Of a DNA stretch of 64,000 bases, positions 52,346-62,784 are shown one piece after another; position 1 is the stretch's first letter; every line of letters begins with the position of its first letter. A program made the translations under genes and the position numbers. Source of the stretch: Arctopsyche grandis (lineage: Eukaryota; Arthropoda; Insecta; Trichoptera; Hydropsychidae). The notes beneath the pieces are model-generated. The model saw only the letters and a list, made by a program, of their open reading frames with translations, was not told where the DNA came from and did no database searches. The stretch is from contig NC_135365.1 in the NCBI RefSeq assembly GCF_051622035.1, forward strand, positions 4,640,501 to 4,704,500, written 5' to 3'.

Positions 52346-55300
52346 CTAGTAGACCTGTAATAAGAAAATAAAACAAACCGTTAAAAATATATCAACCAAT
52401 TCGACGCAAAATATATATGTGTTTCGAAATGATATATTGAAATCACCTTTCAGGTTTGAATTGAAGAAGTCCATGGTCTTGGCACGGTTAGATTTAGTTG
52501 CCAAGTCTAAAGGCGTGTTTCCGCTTTTGTCCGTGGCGCTAATGTCGCCCCCTTTTCGGACGAGGAGACCAACGATGGAGACTCTTCCACACTCGGCTGC
52601 TAAATGCAGAGGGGTTTTGCCTTCGACATCTCGGCCATTCACGTCAATGCCCTCTACGTTTCTGATAACATAATCTACAGCTTGGTATCTGAAATGCACG
52701 GCGCCAAGATGCAGCAGTGAGTGGCCTGCTTTATCCAAGTTACAAGGATCTGCGCCATTTTCCAGCAATAGTTTCACATCTTTAAATTTACCGTTACGTG
52801 AAAGGTGATGTAGTGGTGTTTTTCCTTTAGAATCAAACACGTTTACTTCAGCACCATTTTTTAATAGAAGCTCGATGAATTCTCGATGACATTTTGATGA
52901 AGCATAGTGTAAAGCAGATCGGCCTAAATCGTTACGAATGTTGATTTCAGCACCCTCTTCTATCAAAACAGTGGCTGCTTCAAGATTATTATCGGTTGAT
53001 GCAAGGTGCAGAGGCGTGCAATTCGATTTGCTCATTGCATTTGGATTAGCGCCCAGTTTAATTAGTCGCTGAACTAAATATGTCTTGTAAAACTTTAAAT
53101 AGCGAATATTGTGTAGTGGAGTGCGTCCAAATTTATTAGTAATATTTGGATGGATTCCTTGTTCAACCAAAAACATTATGATATTTTCATTTCCTCCGCA
53201 TACAGCAAAATGCAATAAAGAACTTCCATTTTTGTTAACAGCTGTAAGATCGAAGCCCAATTCTTTGATGAAGTGAAATGTCTTGAAGTCACATCCATAA
53301 GCAGCACAGTGTATTAAAGTATTTCCTTGTTTACAGTCGATTTTCGGGTCAGCGCCGTTTTCAAGTAGGAATTTTATTGCATAAAATTTATTTAAGCTGG
53401 CTGCACATTGAAGTGGTGTGCTACCGTAATTGTCAGTCATATTGACATTACAACCTTTATCGATTAGCAATTGCAGAATGTCAACACTACCACCCGCTGC
53501 AGCCGAATGTAATGGCGATTTATCATTTTTATCTCGAATATTGGGATCGGCTCCCGCGCTCAGAAGCAATTTAAATTCCTCCACAGCACCATTTTCCGCG
53601 AGATGATGGAGTACTGTTATTCCTTCCGAGTTGATTGCAGTTGGATGTGCTCCCGATTCCAACAAATGCTTTAATGCTCTAGTTTTATTGTTCTCAGCAG
53701 CACAGAGGAGTGGTGTGTTACCGTCATTGTCAGTCATATTGACATCGAGACCTTTATCGATTAGCAATTGCAGAATGTCAACACTACCAATACATGCAGC
53801 CCAATGTAATGGCGTTTGACCATTTTTATCTCGAATATTGGGATCGACTCCCGCGCTCAGAAGCAATTTAAATTCCTCCACAGCACCATTTTCCGCGAGA
53901 TGATGGAGTACTGTTATTCCTTCCGAGTTGATTGCAGTTGGATGTGCTCCCGATTCCAACAAATGCTTTAATGCTCTAGTTTTATTGTTCTCAGCAGCAC
54001 AGAGGAGTGGTGTGTTACCGTCATTGTCAGTCATATTGACATCGAGACCTTTATCGATTAGCAATTGCAGAATGTCAACACTACCAATACATGCAGCCCA
54101 ATGTAATGGCGTTTGACCATTTTTATCTCGAATATTGGGATCGACTCCCGCGCTCAGAAGCAATTTAAATTCCTCCACAGCACCATAATCCGCGAGACAA
54201 TGGAGTACTGTTATTCCTTTCGAGTCGATTGCAGTTGGATGTGCTCCCGATTTCAACAAATGCTTTAATGCTCCAATTCTTTTATTTATAGCAGCATAGA
54301 AGAGTGGTGTGTCACCGTAATTGTCAGTCATATTGACATCGAGACCCTTATCGATTAGCAATTGCAGAATGTCCACACTACCACCCTTTGCAGCCAAATG
54401 TACCGATGTTTGATTTGAACAATGTTTATAATTGATATTAGCCCCTTTTCCGATAAAAAAACTAAAGGCCTCATTATTGCCGTGTTCACAAGCAAGGTGC
54501 ATGGATTTATTTAAATCACATTTAACGTGTTTTAGTATTTTAGCGATCGCAATAGTATCATTACGATGTTTAATAAATAAATCAATTGGATTATAGTAAT
54601 TTAAATTATCATACTTATTTTTAACAATTTCGGGGTAATTAGACGAATGTTCCCACACACTCATAATATGCTTTTTATACGTACTGCTTTCTAAAAGTTT
54701 CAACGCTTTAGTCAGGGTATTTTCTTCATCCTTCAACTCAATTAAGTATATTTGAATAGCCTTCTGAACAAGACGATGCACATTTACTCTCCCTTTTTCG
54801 TTGTTTATCATATTGTAATTATGAAGCAGATCAACAGCTTCATATAATTTGTCACTATCATTTTCTATTTTTAAAAATATCTCCTCAATGTTGATATCGT
54901 CGGGGGCCAGATATGCCATGATTTTCAATAGGGATAGAGCCAATATTCCACGTTCACCATCCTCTCCAATTTTTTGCATCGTGACTCTCCACGTAGTCGC
55001 TATTATTTTGCTGTACATATCGTCATTTTCATCGTGTCCTTTGGCTAATAATTCATTCCATTTTTCACTATACAAATGTATGTAATCTTGAGCATTGAAG
55101 GTTTTGCTATTTGGCCTATAATTTTCTTTATCATTTTGCTGTTTAATATAGCCAACAGCTTGCTTGAGCCCTAAAGGAAACAATTGCAATAAACTCATCA
55201 ATGATTTTAGATCATTGTCATCTTCGTTTTCCAGAGATTTTCTTAAATAGCTCATTGCTTCATCCTCTGTAAATATTTTCAACTCAATCAATTTAATTTT

Positions 55301-57169
55301 TCCTTTTTCTCCCATATTCCATTTCGAACTCCGAGATGTGATTAAAGTGCATACTACGTGATCTTTGTAATAGGAACCATTTTCGAAAATGAATTTTTTT
55401 ATGTCTTTGTAATCTTCAGCATTATCAAAAACTACAAGAGTATTTCCTCTTTTAATTAAAGTTTCATAAATATCTTCCACTATATTAGCTATGTCTCGTT
55501 CTTTTTCGTCATCTGAAATCAACTTAACTGCAATTTTATTCGCCAGCGACTTAAACGATTCTAGTATTGTTTCACTCTTTTCCGCATTAATGAAGATGAT
55601 ATTATAATAGTATTTCTTGTATTCATCCATGTATTTCTTTGCCAACTCCGTCTTCCCAATCCCACCCAGTCCAACGATTGAAGCTGTCTGTGAAATCACA
55701 GTGGTTTGTTTGTTCATTAGGGCATTGTGTAATTCTTCAAGTTCTATTCTTCTTCCCTCAAATGACATCGTGGGATTCTTCACGCGGAATAAAACACGTT
55801 CACTTTTTTGATTTTCTACGTGGATTTTTTTAATCTCATCTGTGACGCGTGATAAGATCTCTTCCTTATTAGATTGTTGAAGTTCTTCCATCTTCCTATG
55901 AGTCTCTTGATGAAACTCTTGTTGAAGTTCTTTGTTTTCTGTTGCTAATGTATTACGATGTTCCTCTGCTTTTTTCAATTGTTTCTGAATATCCTTAGAA
56001 TATCTGGTAATAATTTCCGACAACTGGGTTTTGAATGTTTCCATTGCCATTAATACATCATGATGTCCTTTTTTAATTGTATCTTCGAATTGCGCAATAT
56101 CTGTCTTAGTTTCTTCAGCCAATTTCAAAATTCTCCGCTGAATTGTAACTTGATCATCGTTATTAATTAAATTCGATAATATTTCACGCTGTGATTCAAA
56201 GAAATCTCCACTTTTTAACATCTGTGGATGCAAACATATTGTTTTACACTTTTCAGATAAATCGTTTTCATTTACATTTTCATCTGGAAAAAGATATCTA
56301 TAGCCGTATTGTTCACAGTTCGATTCAGTTGTGATATACACATCGTGTTCATCCGTATTAGAATTTTTCTTTGCGAGCCCAACCTTTGTGAAAAGATCGG
56401 ATGTATTCCAAACGCTAATTTCACCTTTACATTCCGTGTGAGATTTTTTGCATTTGTATGAAATATCAAAACCTGGTTTCAAAATTTTATTTGGAATTAT
56501 TACTGATTTGGATTTTGATTTCCCCTCTACTACTTTTATGGCGTTCATTTCGTAGTTGACTTTTGCATCAGGTAATTGAGGTTTGGTTATTTTTTTTAAT
56601 TTATTCCATCCTTTTTCCAATTTCCATAGGAGTGTGCTATCTTTACTAATTTTTTCTTCGCTTTTAAATCGATTTAAGAATCGTTGTGCTGCATCTTTCC
56701 CTACTCTTTTAATTGCCTTTCGATCTCCTCTCGTAGAAGTGATGCCGGCAAATTGAACTTCGAAACTCGCAAAGACGTCAATGGCGATGTCCACAAATAC
56801 TTTTCTTCCGTTGTCTTTTGATCGATGGAAACCGTACACTATTTGGTAATACTCTAGAGATTTATTTTTTTCGATGACCTCAAATGGCTTTGTCAAGGGT
56901 TCTTTAAATAGCTTAACTAATTTATCCGCTCCCTTGCCGATAAACAGTTCCGCTGGTAGTCCTATTGCCGATACTATAAATTTTGGAATGTTTCCCGATT
57001 TTTTGGAATAACCCTCTAAAATATCATAATGTAACTGCAACGTCGATTCCAATTCGATTACAAAGTATCGAACAAAACATTCTAATCTTTCGTCTATTGA
57101 CATTTCCATAGGCAGCAGAAGTGGATTTTCTTCACCTTTTCCCGGAGCAATTCTGCTAACGGATGCCAT
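52346..57169 (-). CDS. NB-ARC/ankyrin-array NLR-like protein, gene C
   Basis: 1,607 residues from the ATG at 57,169. The shortest paralogue: same N-terminal region and NB-ARC core (Walker A GLGGIGKTELA at 500-510, shifted by 15 because the coiled coil carries an extra EFHQETHRKMEELQQ next to an ELQQ motif), but only three 99-residue ankyrin units before the distinct C-terminal ankyrins. Two of the three units (from about 53,640 and 53,937) appear identical at the DNA level, so one arose by a very recent duplication. The C-terminal ankyrins and tail are almost the same as in gene B. A candidate terminal intron lies at 52,355-52,446 with spliced stop at 52,305. C could be close to the ancestral repeat number or a contracted copy; the sequence alone does not decide. 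Confidence 0.92.
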   Translation of the reverse strand: MASVSRIAPGKGEENPLLLPMEMSIDERLECFVRYFVIELESTLQLHYDILEGYSKKSGNIPKFIVSAIGLPAELFIGKGADKLVKLFKEPLTKPFEVIEKNKSLEYYQIVYGFHRSKDNGRKVFVDIAIDVFASFEVQFAGITSTRGDRKAIKRVGKDAAQRFLNRFKSEEKISKDSTLLWKLEKGWNKLKKITKPQLPDAKVNYEMNAIKVVEGKSKSKSVIIPNKILKPGFDISYKCKKSHTECKGEISVWNTSDLFTKVGLAKKNSNTDEHDVYITTESNCEQYGYRYLFPDENVNENDLSEKCKTICLHPQMLKSGDFFESQREILSNLINNDDQVTIQRRILKLAEETKTDIAQFEDTIKKGHHDVLMAMETFKTQLSEIITRYSKDIQKQLKKAEEHRNTLATENKELQQEFHQETHRKMEELQQSNKEEILSRVTDEIKKIHVENQKSERVLFRVKNPTMSFEGRRIELEELHNALMNKQTTVISQTASIVGLGGIGKTELAKKYMDEYKKYYYNIIFINAEKSETILESFKSLANKIAVKLISDDEKERDIANIVEDIYETLIKRGNTLVVFDNAEDYKDIKKFIFENGSYYKDHVVCTLITSRSSKWNMGEKGKIKLIELKIFTEDEAMSYLRKSLENEDDNDLKSLMSLLQLFPLGLKQAVGYIKQQNDKENYRPNSKTFNAQDYIHLYSEKWNELLAKGHDENDDMYSKIIATTWRVTMQKIGEDGERGILALSLLKIMAYLAPDDINIEEIFLKIENDSDKLYEAVDLLHNYNMINNEKGRVNVHRLVQKAIQIYLIELKDEENTLTKALKLLESSTYKKHIMSVWEHSSNYPEIVKNKYDNLNYYNPIDLFIKHRNDTIAIAKILKHVKCDLNKSMHLACEHGNNEAFSFFIGKGANINYKHCSNQTSVHLAAKGGSVDILQLLIDKGLDVNMTDNYGDTPLFYAAINKRIGALKHLLKSGAHPTAIDSKGITVLHCLADYGAVEEFKLLLSAGVDPNIRDKNGQTPLHWAACIGSVDILQLLIDKGLDVNMTDNDGNTPLLCAAENNKTRALKHLLESGAHPTAINSEGITVLHHLAENGAVEEFKLLLSAGVDPNIRDKNGQTPLHWAACIGSVDILQLLIDKGLDVNMTDNDGNTPLLCAAENNKTRALKHLLESGAHPTAINSEGITVLHHLAENGAVEEFKLLLSAGADPNIRDKNDKSPLHSAAAGGSVDILQLLIDKGCNVNMTDNYGSTPLQCAASLNKFYAIKFLLENGADPKIDCKQGNTLIHCAAYGCDFKTFHFIKELGFDLTAVNKNGSSLLHFAVCGGNENIIMFLVEQGIHPNITNKFGRTPLHNIRYLKFYKTYLVQRLIKLGANPNAMSKSNCTPLHLASTDNNLEAATVLIEEGAEINIRNDLGRSALHYASSKCHREFIELLLKNGAEVNVFDSKGKTPLHHLSRNGKFKDVKLLLENGADPCNLDKAGHSLLHLGAVHFRYQAVDYVIRNVEGIDVNGRDVEGKTPLHLAAECGRVSIVGLLVRKGGDISATDKSGNTPLDLATKSNRAKTMDFFNSNLKGDFNISFRNTYIFCVELVDIFLTVCFIFLLQVY
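52355..52446 (-). other. candidate terminal intron of gene C
   Basis: Same donor, acceptor and open retained frame as in gene B; 92 bp. Confidence 0.6.
53455..54380 (-). repeat. 297-bp ankyrin repeat array of gene C
   Basis: Three units. Units beginning near 53,640 and 53,937 match over the full 297 bp as far as I can read, including the unusual WAACIGSVDILQ variant of the first ankyrin. Confidence 0.95.
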
Positions 57170-57288
57170 TTTTGAACGGAAAATCAAGTAGAGATAAGGA
57201 TTTAATAAAAACAGACTAACAGCTGAAAATTTGGAGAGTAACGGGTGTTTTCAAACGATGTCTAATTTTTTGTTATCACTGTAATGGA

Positions 57289-57369
57289 AAGAAAAATCCT
57301 AGTTTACAGACTATAATGCATTTAAATACATGTTTTATCCATTCCAATTAATTAATTTAAAATACGTAC
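57289..57369 (-). other. 5' leader intron of gene C
   Basis: An 81-bp candidate intron, donor G|GTACGTATT and acceptor CTTTCCATTACAG, equivalent to genes A and B. Confidence 0.6.
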
Positions 57370-59246
57370 CAAATATTGATGACTGACAAGAAGATACATC
57401 TTTTGGAGACTGGATATTAGAGAATTTCTATTCGTTTGGTTCGCTGAAAAGAGTTCAATTGGTTAAAAGTAATAATGGATCTCGATGATTATATGTACTT
57501 TATTATATTATTATCAAGAATTTAATTAAAAAATATTATATGTAAGTTATTATACTATTATACGTTCAAGTCGAATATTTACTTTAAAAATTATGTTATT
57601 CATTGTACGATCCTTTGAATTATATTAATGATCGAGGGCTGCTAGCAGTACAACGAATTGATTGTCACAGATACTAATTGAAAAATTGCTAACTAACAAA
57701 AGTATCTGAGATTGTTTGACGTGCATACCTTTTGAAAATATTAGGCTTAACTCTGAACAAGAATAGTTGAAATCAAGAGGTTAGGCGTGATAATGGTTCA
57801 TTTTATATTTTTTTTATTCAGTAAAGTGTGATTTAGTGGAAGTTAAAACAAAGAATTTTTGCTTATAAGGTTGAAATAAAAAAAAAACTTATTATAAAAA
57901 TAATATAGGTTTGATTTATTTATGAAACCATACGAGGAATTGGTGATATATAATTGAATTAGCTGAAAAGTTATGAAATATTAATCTTCATTGAATATAA
58001 AGATCAGAATAAAAAAATATTGAAATGTTCTACATAATTTATTCTTAATTTATTTAAAATGTAGGAAAGCACAAAATATTAAATATGGATTAAGTTTGAA
58101 TTCAATTTAATTCCAATTTTTAAAATATTTAAGTTTATCTTACATTCAACTTCTACATACTTTAACTTGGGGCGTAAGAACATGATTTAATGATAATATC
58201 TACGCCCTAATCTTTTATATTTGGAAATTATAAAATTACATTTGTTTGGAAGCAATTTGTTGTAGAAAATTTGTTACAGAATTTGTTTTTTTATTTATTT
58301 CTTTTTAATTGTTTTTATTTCCAACTATTTGTCGAAAGAAGAGCTGATTGAATTTCGTGAGACCAACGTTCATGAAAGAAATCTGTATATTTGCGAAAAT
58401 AGTATATTACGTATAAATATAGTATTCTATGTTGGGAAGCTCATCATTTTAAATGTATAATTTAAACTGATAATTTAAGTTCAAGTTATGAGATGAAATT
58501 CAAATACATCTTACGTAGATAAATTAATATTCTTTTGTAATAATATGAACCGAATATTGGCAGTTGTTTACGGGGAAGGAATTGTAGTCAGATTATAATA
58601 ATTTAAGAATCACGTCTTTTGGACTGCTAGAGAAAGACTATTTAAAATACATTATATTTCATTTTCGGTGTAAGCACATAATTTAAGTAATTTTCCAAAA
58701 ATAATTTTTAAATTGTCTTTATAGTGTAACTACATAAACAATTTTGATTCAGTGATTTTCAAACTTTTTTTATTCAAAAAATACTTTTTAATCATTAATA
58801 ATTACGGTATGATGATTTTTTTTGTAAATTATGAAATTTTAAAAAACCAAGATGTCAGGATAGTGGTTTTAACAATACAAATTATTTTTCATGAAAATTA
58901 TGAAGAGCAGATATGTATATATTTTTGAACCATTGGTTGCCAAAAATTTTTTAATCACAAATTTATATTTTGTTTTTAGTAAATTCAATTCAAACGATTC
59001 TTGTCAAAATTACACTGTTCGACAAATGACGACTTTTTTTTTGGTTCAGAGACAAGATATGACTTTTCTCATAGATCTATGCCCAGTAAACACGAATCTG
59101 GTAATACAAAATGTTGATTGGCTCGAGATTCGGATATACATATATGTGTTTTTTAAATCGCGTGATTTTTCTATAACTTGGGAGTTCGTTTATTTTATCG
59201 AGGTAAGCCAGTTATCAATAGAATTTTTGTTATTAATCCACAAGAA
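57370..59246. other. upstream flank of gene C and right edge of the triplication
   Basis: Up to about 57,745 it matches units 1 and 2. From 57,745 to about 57,935 it has sequence where the others have the LINE fragment. It then matches unit 2 again to 59,013. 59,014-59,246 is single-copy. A 142-codon plus frame (58,891-59,319) spans the breakpoint and is spurious. Confidence 0.6.
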
Positions 59247-60325
59247 TTTATTTATTTATTTAAAAAGGCTCACCAACAGTGTACATACATTACACAATAT
59301 ATTCTTTACATATTTATGATTCTGGTATATATGTATGTACATCACTTATAGGTGTGCACAACATTATTTAGGTACATATATTACAAATTATTTTTAAATG
59401 TTAAACAATTAATCTAGAATAAAGTAGAACAATTAAGACAACAATAATAATAATTGGAAGAATTTTTGTTGCGTTCGATGACCTCCCACAGTTTGAGACA
59501 CCTTGGAGCGTGCGAAACTATGGGAGGAGGGGGTCAGACAATTATTATAAGTAGCGTGCGCACCAATAAATCAATCAGTCACGGTCAAGGCCGCACGCTC
59601 GTGCCACCTCTCAGGCGTCGGGCTCTACTGCCGCGACGTCCGTCGTGTCTCATCCCCCCTCACCCGCTCCTCGTACTCTTTCCCCCCCTCACACCCCCTC
59701 CGGTGTCGCCACCCCTTCACGTGTTGTATCTTCGCCCCAGCCATCCTTGGATTTCTTGGTGCTCGCCCGCCACCATCTTTGAAACCGTGTGTGTGTGTTA
59801 TTTTGTGACAATAAACGACGAGTACAAAACCCGCAATATCTTTTATTTCTCTACATATTCTACGCCACGAGCCGCCGATTCTGGATGAACTTTCACCCGT
59901 TAAGAAAGCGGAAACAAGCAACCTATCAAAATACAGTCCACCTACAAATCCATCTACACCAGCTACGAAGAACCCCACACCAACCCCCTGTGCAGTCAAC
60001 ACGAACGGGAAGTTTAACTGTACAATAATAATAATAATACGATTACAATAATAATTTCTTCGTAAACATCATAATGGAATCACTAAAAATATCTATATAA
60101 CATCTTTCAGAATTTACTTCATTATAGGTTCTACATAATCTTGCAATAGGTGCATTTAATCCGAGATTAGTATTACAGACAGGGATATGGAAGGTTTTAG
60201 TTTAGGGGAATCTAGGGTATCTAAAGGGTATGGAAAGCGATATATGATTTAGGATGTCAGTACTATCAATTTTGTTATTAATTGCTTTGTGGAGGAACGT
60301 TAAATCAAGCAAGGTAAGGCGTGAT
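59247..60325 (-). mobile_element. LINE 3' fragment interrupted by a GC-rich insertion
   Basis: The same inverted LINE family as at 44,765: TAAATAAATAAATAA tail at about 59,250, 3' untranslated region to 59,450, then after a 570-bp insertion the (AAT)n tract and RT C-terminal coding remnant at about 60,060-60,320. It is an independent insertion, since flanks differ from those in units 1 and 2. Confidence 0.65.
59455..60020 (+). mobile_element. GC-rich LTR-like insertion with core promoter
   Basis: A markedly GC-rich block splits an (AAT)n tract of the LINE fragment. It contains a hairpin (CCTCCCACAGTTT at about 59,483 against AAACTATGGGAGG at about 59,516), a TATAAG at 59,546 and a TCAGTC initiator 31 bp downstream at 59,575, an AATAAA at about 59,809, and then a frame reading LSPVKKAETSNLSKYSPPTN rich in P, K and T, as seen at the start of some gag proteins. 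The order promoter, polyadenylation signal, leader and coding start fits a 5' LTR plus the beginning of an internal region. No second LTR is seen. Confidence 0.45.
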
Positions 60326-61036
60326 TTTAGGTCACCCAAATATTTCAACCTTCAACATTGCATCATATTAACTTTCACACCATAAGGAAACGGATGATGT
60401 TTACTTATGTTTTTTAGACTTCAAAAAGACCTTTGACAGAGTTCAACATAAACAAATGATACAGTTGTATCATTTGTTTATATTTCAACATAAACAAATG
60501 AATCATCGCGAATCTATACTCGCAACAATAAGCCGCTGTCAAAGTGGACGAGAAAATGACAGAATACATCGACATACAAAAGGGAGTGAGACAAGGATGC
60601 ATACTATCCCTAATGATCTTTAATCCTAATTCTGAAAAAATATTTGAAGAAGAATTGGATGAAGGCGAAGAGGGGAAAAGCAAACGAAGTCTTGTCAAAT
60701 AACCTGCTTTATGCAGATGAAACTGTACTTATAGCGGACAGTCGAGATGGATTGCAGATACTCATTAAAAAAGTGACCGAATCATGTAATAAATATGGTT
60801 TACAACTAAATAGGGGACTTTTATTCGGTTAAAAAAAGTCGTAAGTAATCGTGATTTATCCCTGAACATGAGGATAGTGAGATGCTATGTGTTCTCAGTT
60901 CTCTTATACGGAGTGGAAGCATGGATCATCACTTTTTCGATTTTCAATAACATTACCTCATTTCTAAAACTATAAAATAGTATCACAAATTATGTAGAAA
61001 TACGGCTATTAAAATCTCCAATCATAAGAGAAAATA

Positions 61037-62151
61037 AGACACGTATTTGGGCATTTTGCACATAAATGCTCAATAGATGTTAAAATTCGGAATAGATGCT
61101 AATACATAGATGCTAAATTCGTAAAATATGCAAATAGATGCTAAAATAACAAACAAAAGTGGAATTTGCATAAAATTTATAAAATTAATAGGCAATTTAG
61201 AAGGGTCTTCCTATTCCTTCGCCCATTTATTATGTGAAGAAATTGAGGGGATAAAACAGAGCTTGTAGTTTACCATAGACAGTGTTTTTCCTGTCGAAAC
61301 CAAGCAACTGCTTTTGTCTACTACTGTAAACAAAGGAAGACAGTTGGGGCTGTGTATCCAAAAGGCTGCTCAAAAAAGCGTCTTAGAACTAGAATCGCAT
61401 TCAAGCCTAAATGAGACATATTTATTGCTCCAAACATTGAGTAAACTATTCAATCTATCGGTGGCAGGTACAAAATCAGATTTGATAAATCAGTAAATCA
61501 ATGTTATAGAAACAGTTTTGTTATTACAAATCTAAGTTAGTACATAAAGAATACAAATATAAATTTTGCCATTGTTTAATGTATTAATAGAGGCTCAATA
61601 TTTGGAAGGATATCAGCACTTTTTTAGACAATTAATAGAGAATATAAAAAGTGAATCCACGCCGGATATATTGCTATTATTGATGGCAACAAAAATATAA
61701 TATGAAGAGTTTGGTTGTGCAGCTCTAAAATCTATTTGGTGTCCCGTCAATAATGTGGATGCAGAAAGGTATTTTAGTTAATACAATATAATTGTTACCG
61801 ATTGTCGTTCGAATCTCTAAAAAGAATCTGTAGAAATATGATCCATGTTGAGCTTTAATAAATTTTAATTGGTATTATATTTTAATATTCATGTTTTTTT
61901 CTTTGTAATTGTAATTACAAAACATTTTTGAATTTTTATTTATTATTTTTTAATTGTTGTGTTGTTTTTAAATTGTATGTATATAAATTTTATTAAAATT
62001 CACCGAAATTGTTTATTATTTAAAATTAAGCTCTTCATAAAAATAGATGCTAAATAGACGCTAACATTGAACATTTGTAATGCCCTAAAACGCCAAAATG
62101 CAAAATAAAAATGCTAAAATTGACAAAAATAGATGACTAAAATACGTGTCT
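61037..62151 (+). mobile_element. hAT-like transposon remnant nested in the LINE
   Basis: The inverted ends share AGACACGTATTT (61,037) and AAATACGTGTCT (62,140-62,151). Sub-terminal AATAGATGCTAAA motifs recur at both ends. Near 61,715-61,820 the plus strand reads EEFGCAALKSIWCPVNNVDA followed by ERYFS and VTDCRSNL, which matches the C-terminal dimerisation domain of hAT transposases (P.....ERxFS...IVTDxRxxL). Earlier transposase parts are decayed. An 8-bp target duplication is not convincing at the ends I chose. Confidence 0.6.
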
Positions 62152-62199
62152 CTAATCATCGCTGAAAATATTATGAAATAATACCATGTAAAAAAAAAT

Positions 62200-62784
62200 A
62201 TAGAGTGAAAAAATGAAAAGTTATAGGCATTTAAACAATTAAAATCTGACATAGTGAGATGGTGGCGAAAAGGGATATAAAGTAAGAAAGGGCCAGTAAA
62301 ACGATCAATGTGGACGAACTATGTAAACGATAGAGTTCACCGAGAAAATATATGATGGAGTATTTTCAAACGTGTCTATTACGATTATTTTTCACCATGG
62401 TAATGGCGGACGTCATTTCCACATATATTGATGACCAAACCGACCAAAATGGCAAAGTTTGAAAACGATAGGATGAGAATCCAAATTTCCTCACACGATA
62501 AAATCGAAAGCGAAGTAAGTAGAGGCTTATAATTATTTTGAATAAAAATACCAATAATTTTATTTTACTACCACCATCTATGTATAAAACTAAAGACTAC
62601 ATAGACGTCACCCTGATTTCAAATTTTCAAACTTAAAACGTGTCTTAAATGATATTTTATCTCTGTCGTAATGGCGGAGGATCCATTTACATATTTAATA
62701 TTCATGAATGAAAACGATCGGATGAGGTAAAAAGTCCTCTGATTTGTAATCGTAAGAGAAACGTAAAGGACGTTTGAAATAAAA
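62200..62784. repeat. foldback repeat copy nested in the LINE
   Basis: It shares TGATGACCAAA, GTAATGGCGGA and CGATCGGATGAGG-type blocks with 14,797-15,300, and its left part matches 16,143-16,185 in inverse orientation. Two copies of the GTAATGGCGGA block (62,400 and 62,668) are present. Confidence 0.55.

Larger units (their letters stand above)
50147..59013. repeat. tandem duplication unit 3, truncated on the right (contains gene C)
   Basis: It starts at the same point of dispersed repeat R as units 1 and 2. Homology to unit 1 and unit 2 flanks stops at about 59,013 (after TTCTTGTCAAAATTA), so the right part of the unit is missing. It carries the deletion-truncated piggyBac-like element and the shortest ankyrin array. 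Confidence 0.8.

Noticed and set aside
59454-59888. Frames on both strands in the GC-rich block (also 59,625-60,002)
   Set aside because: Long frames are expected in GC-rich DNA because stops are rare; the LTR-like layout explains the block better.
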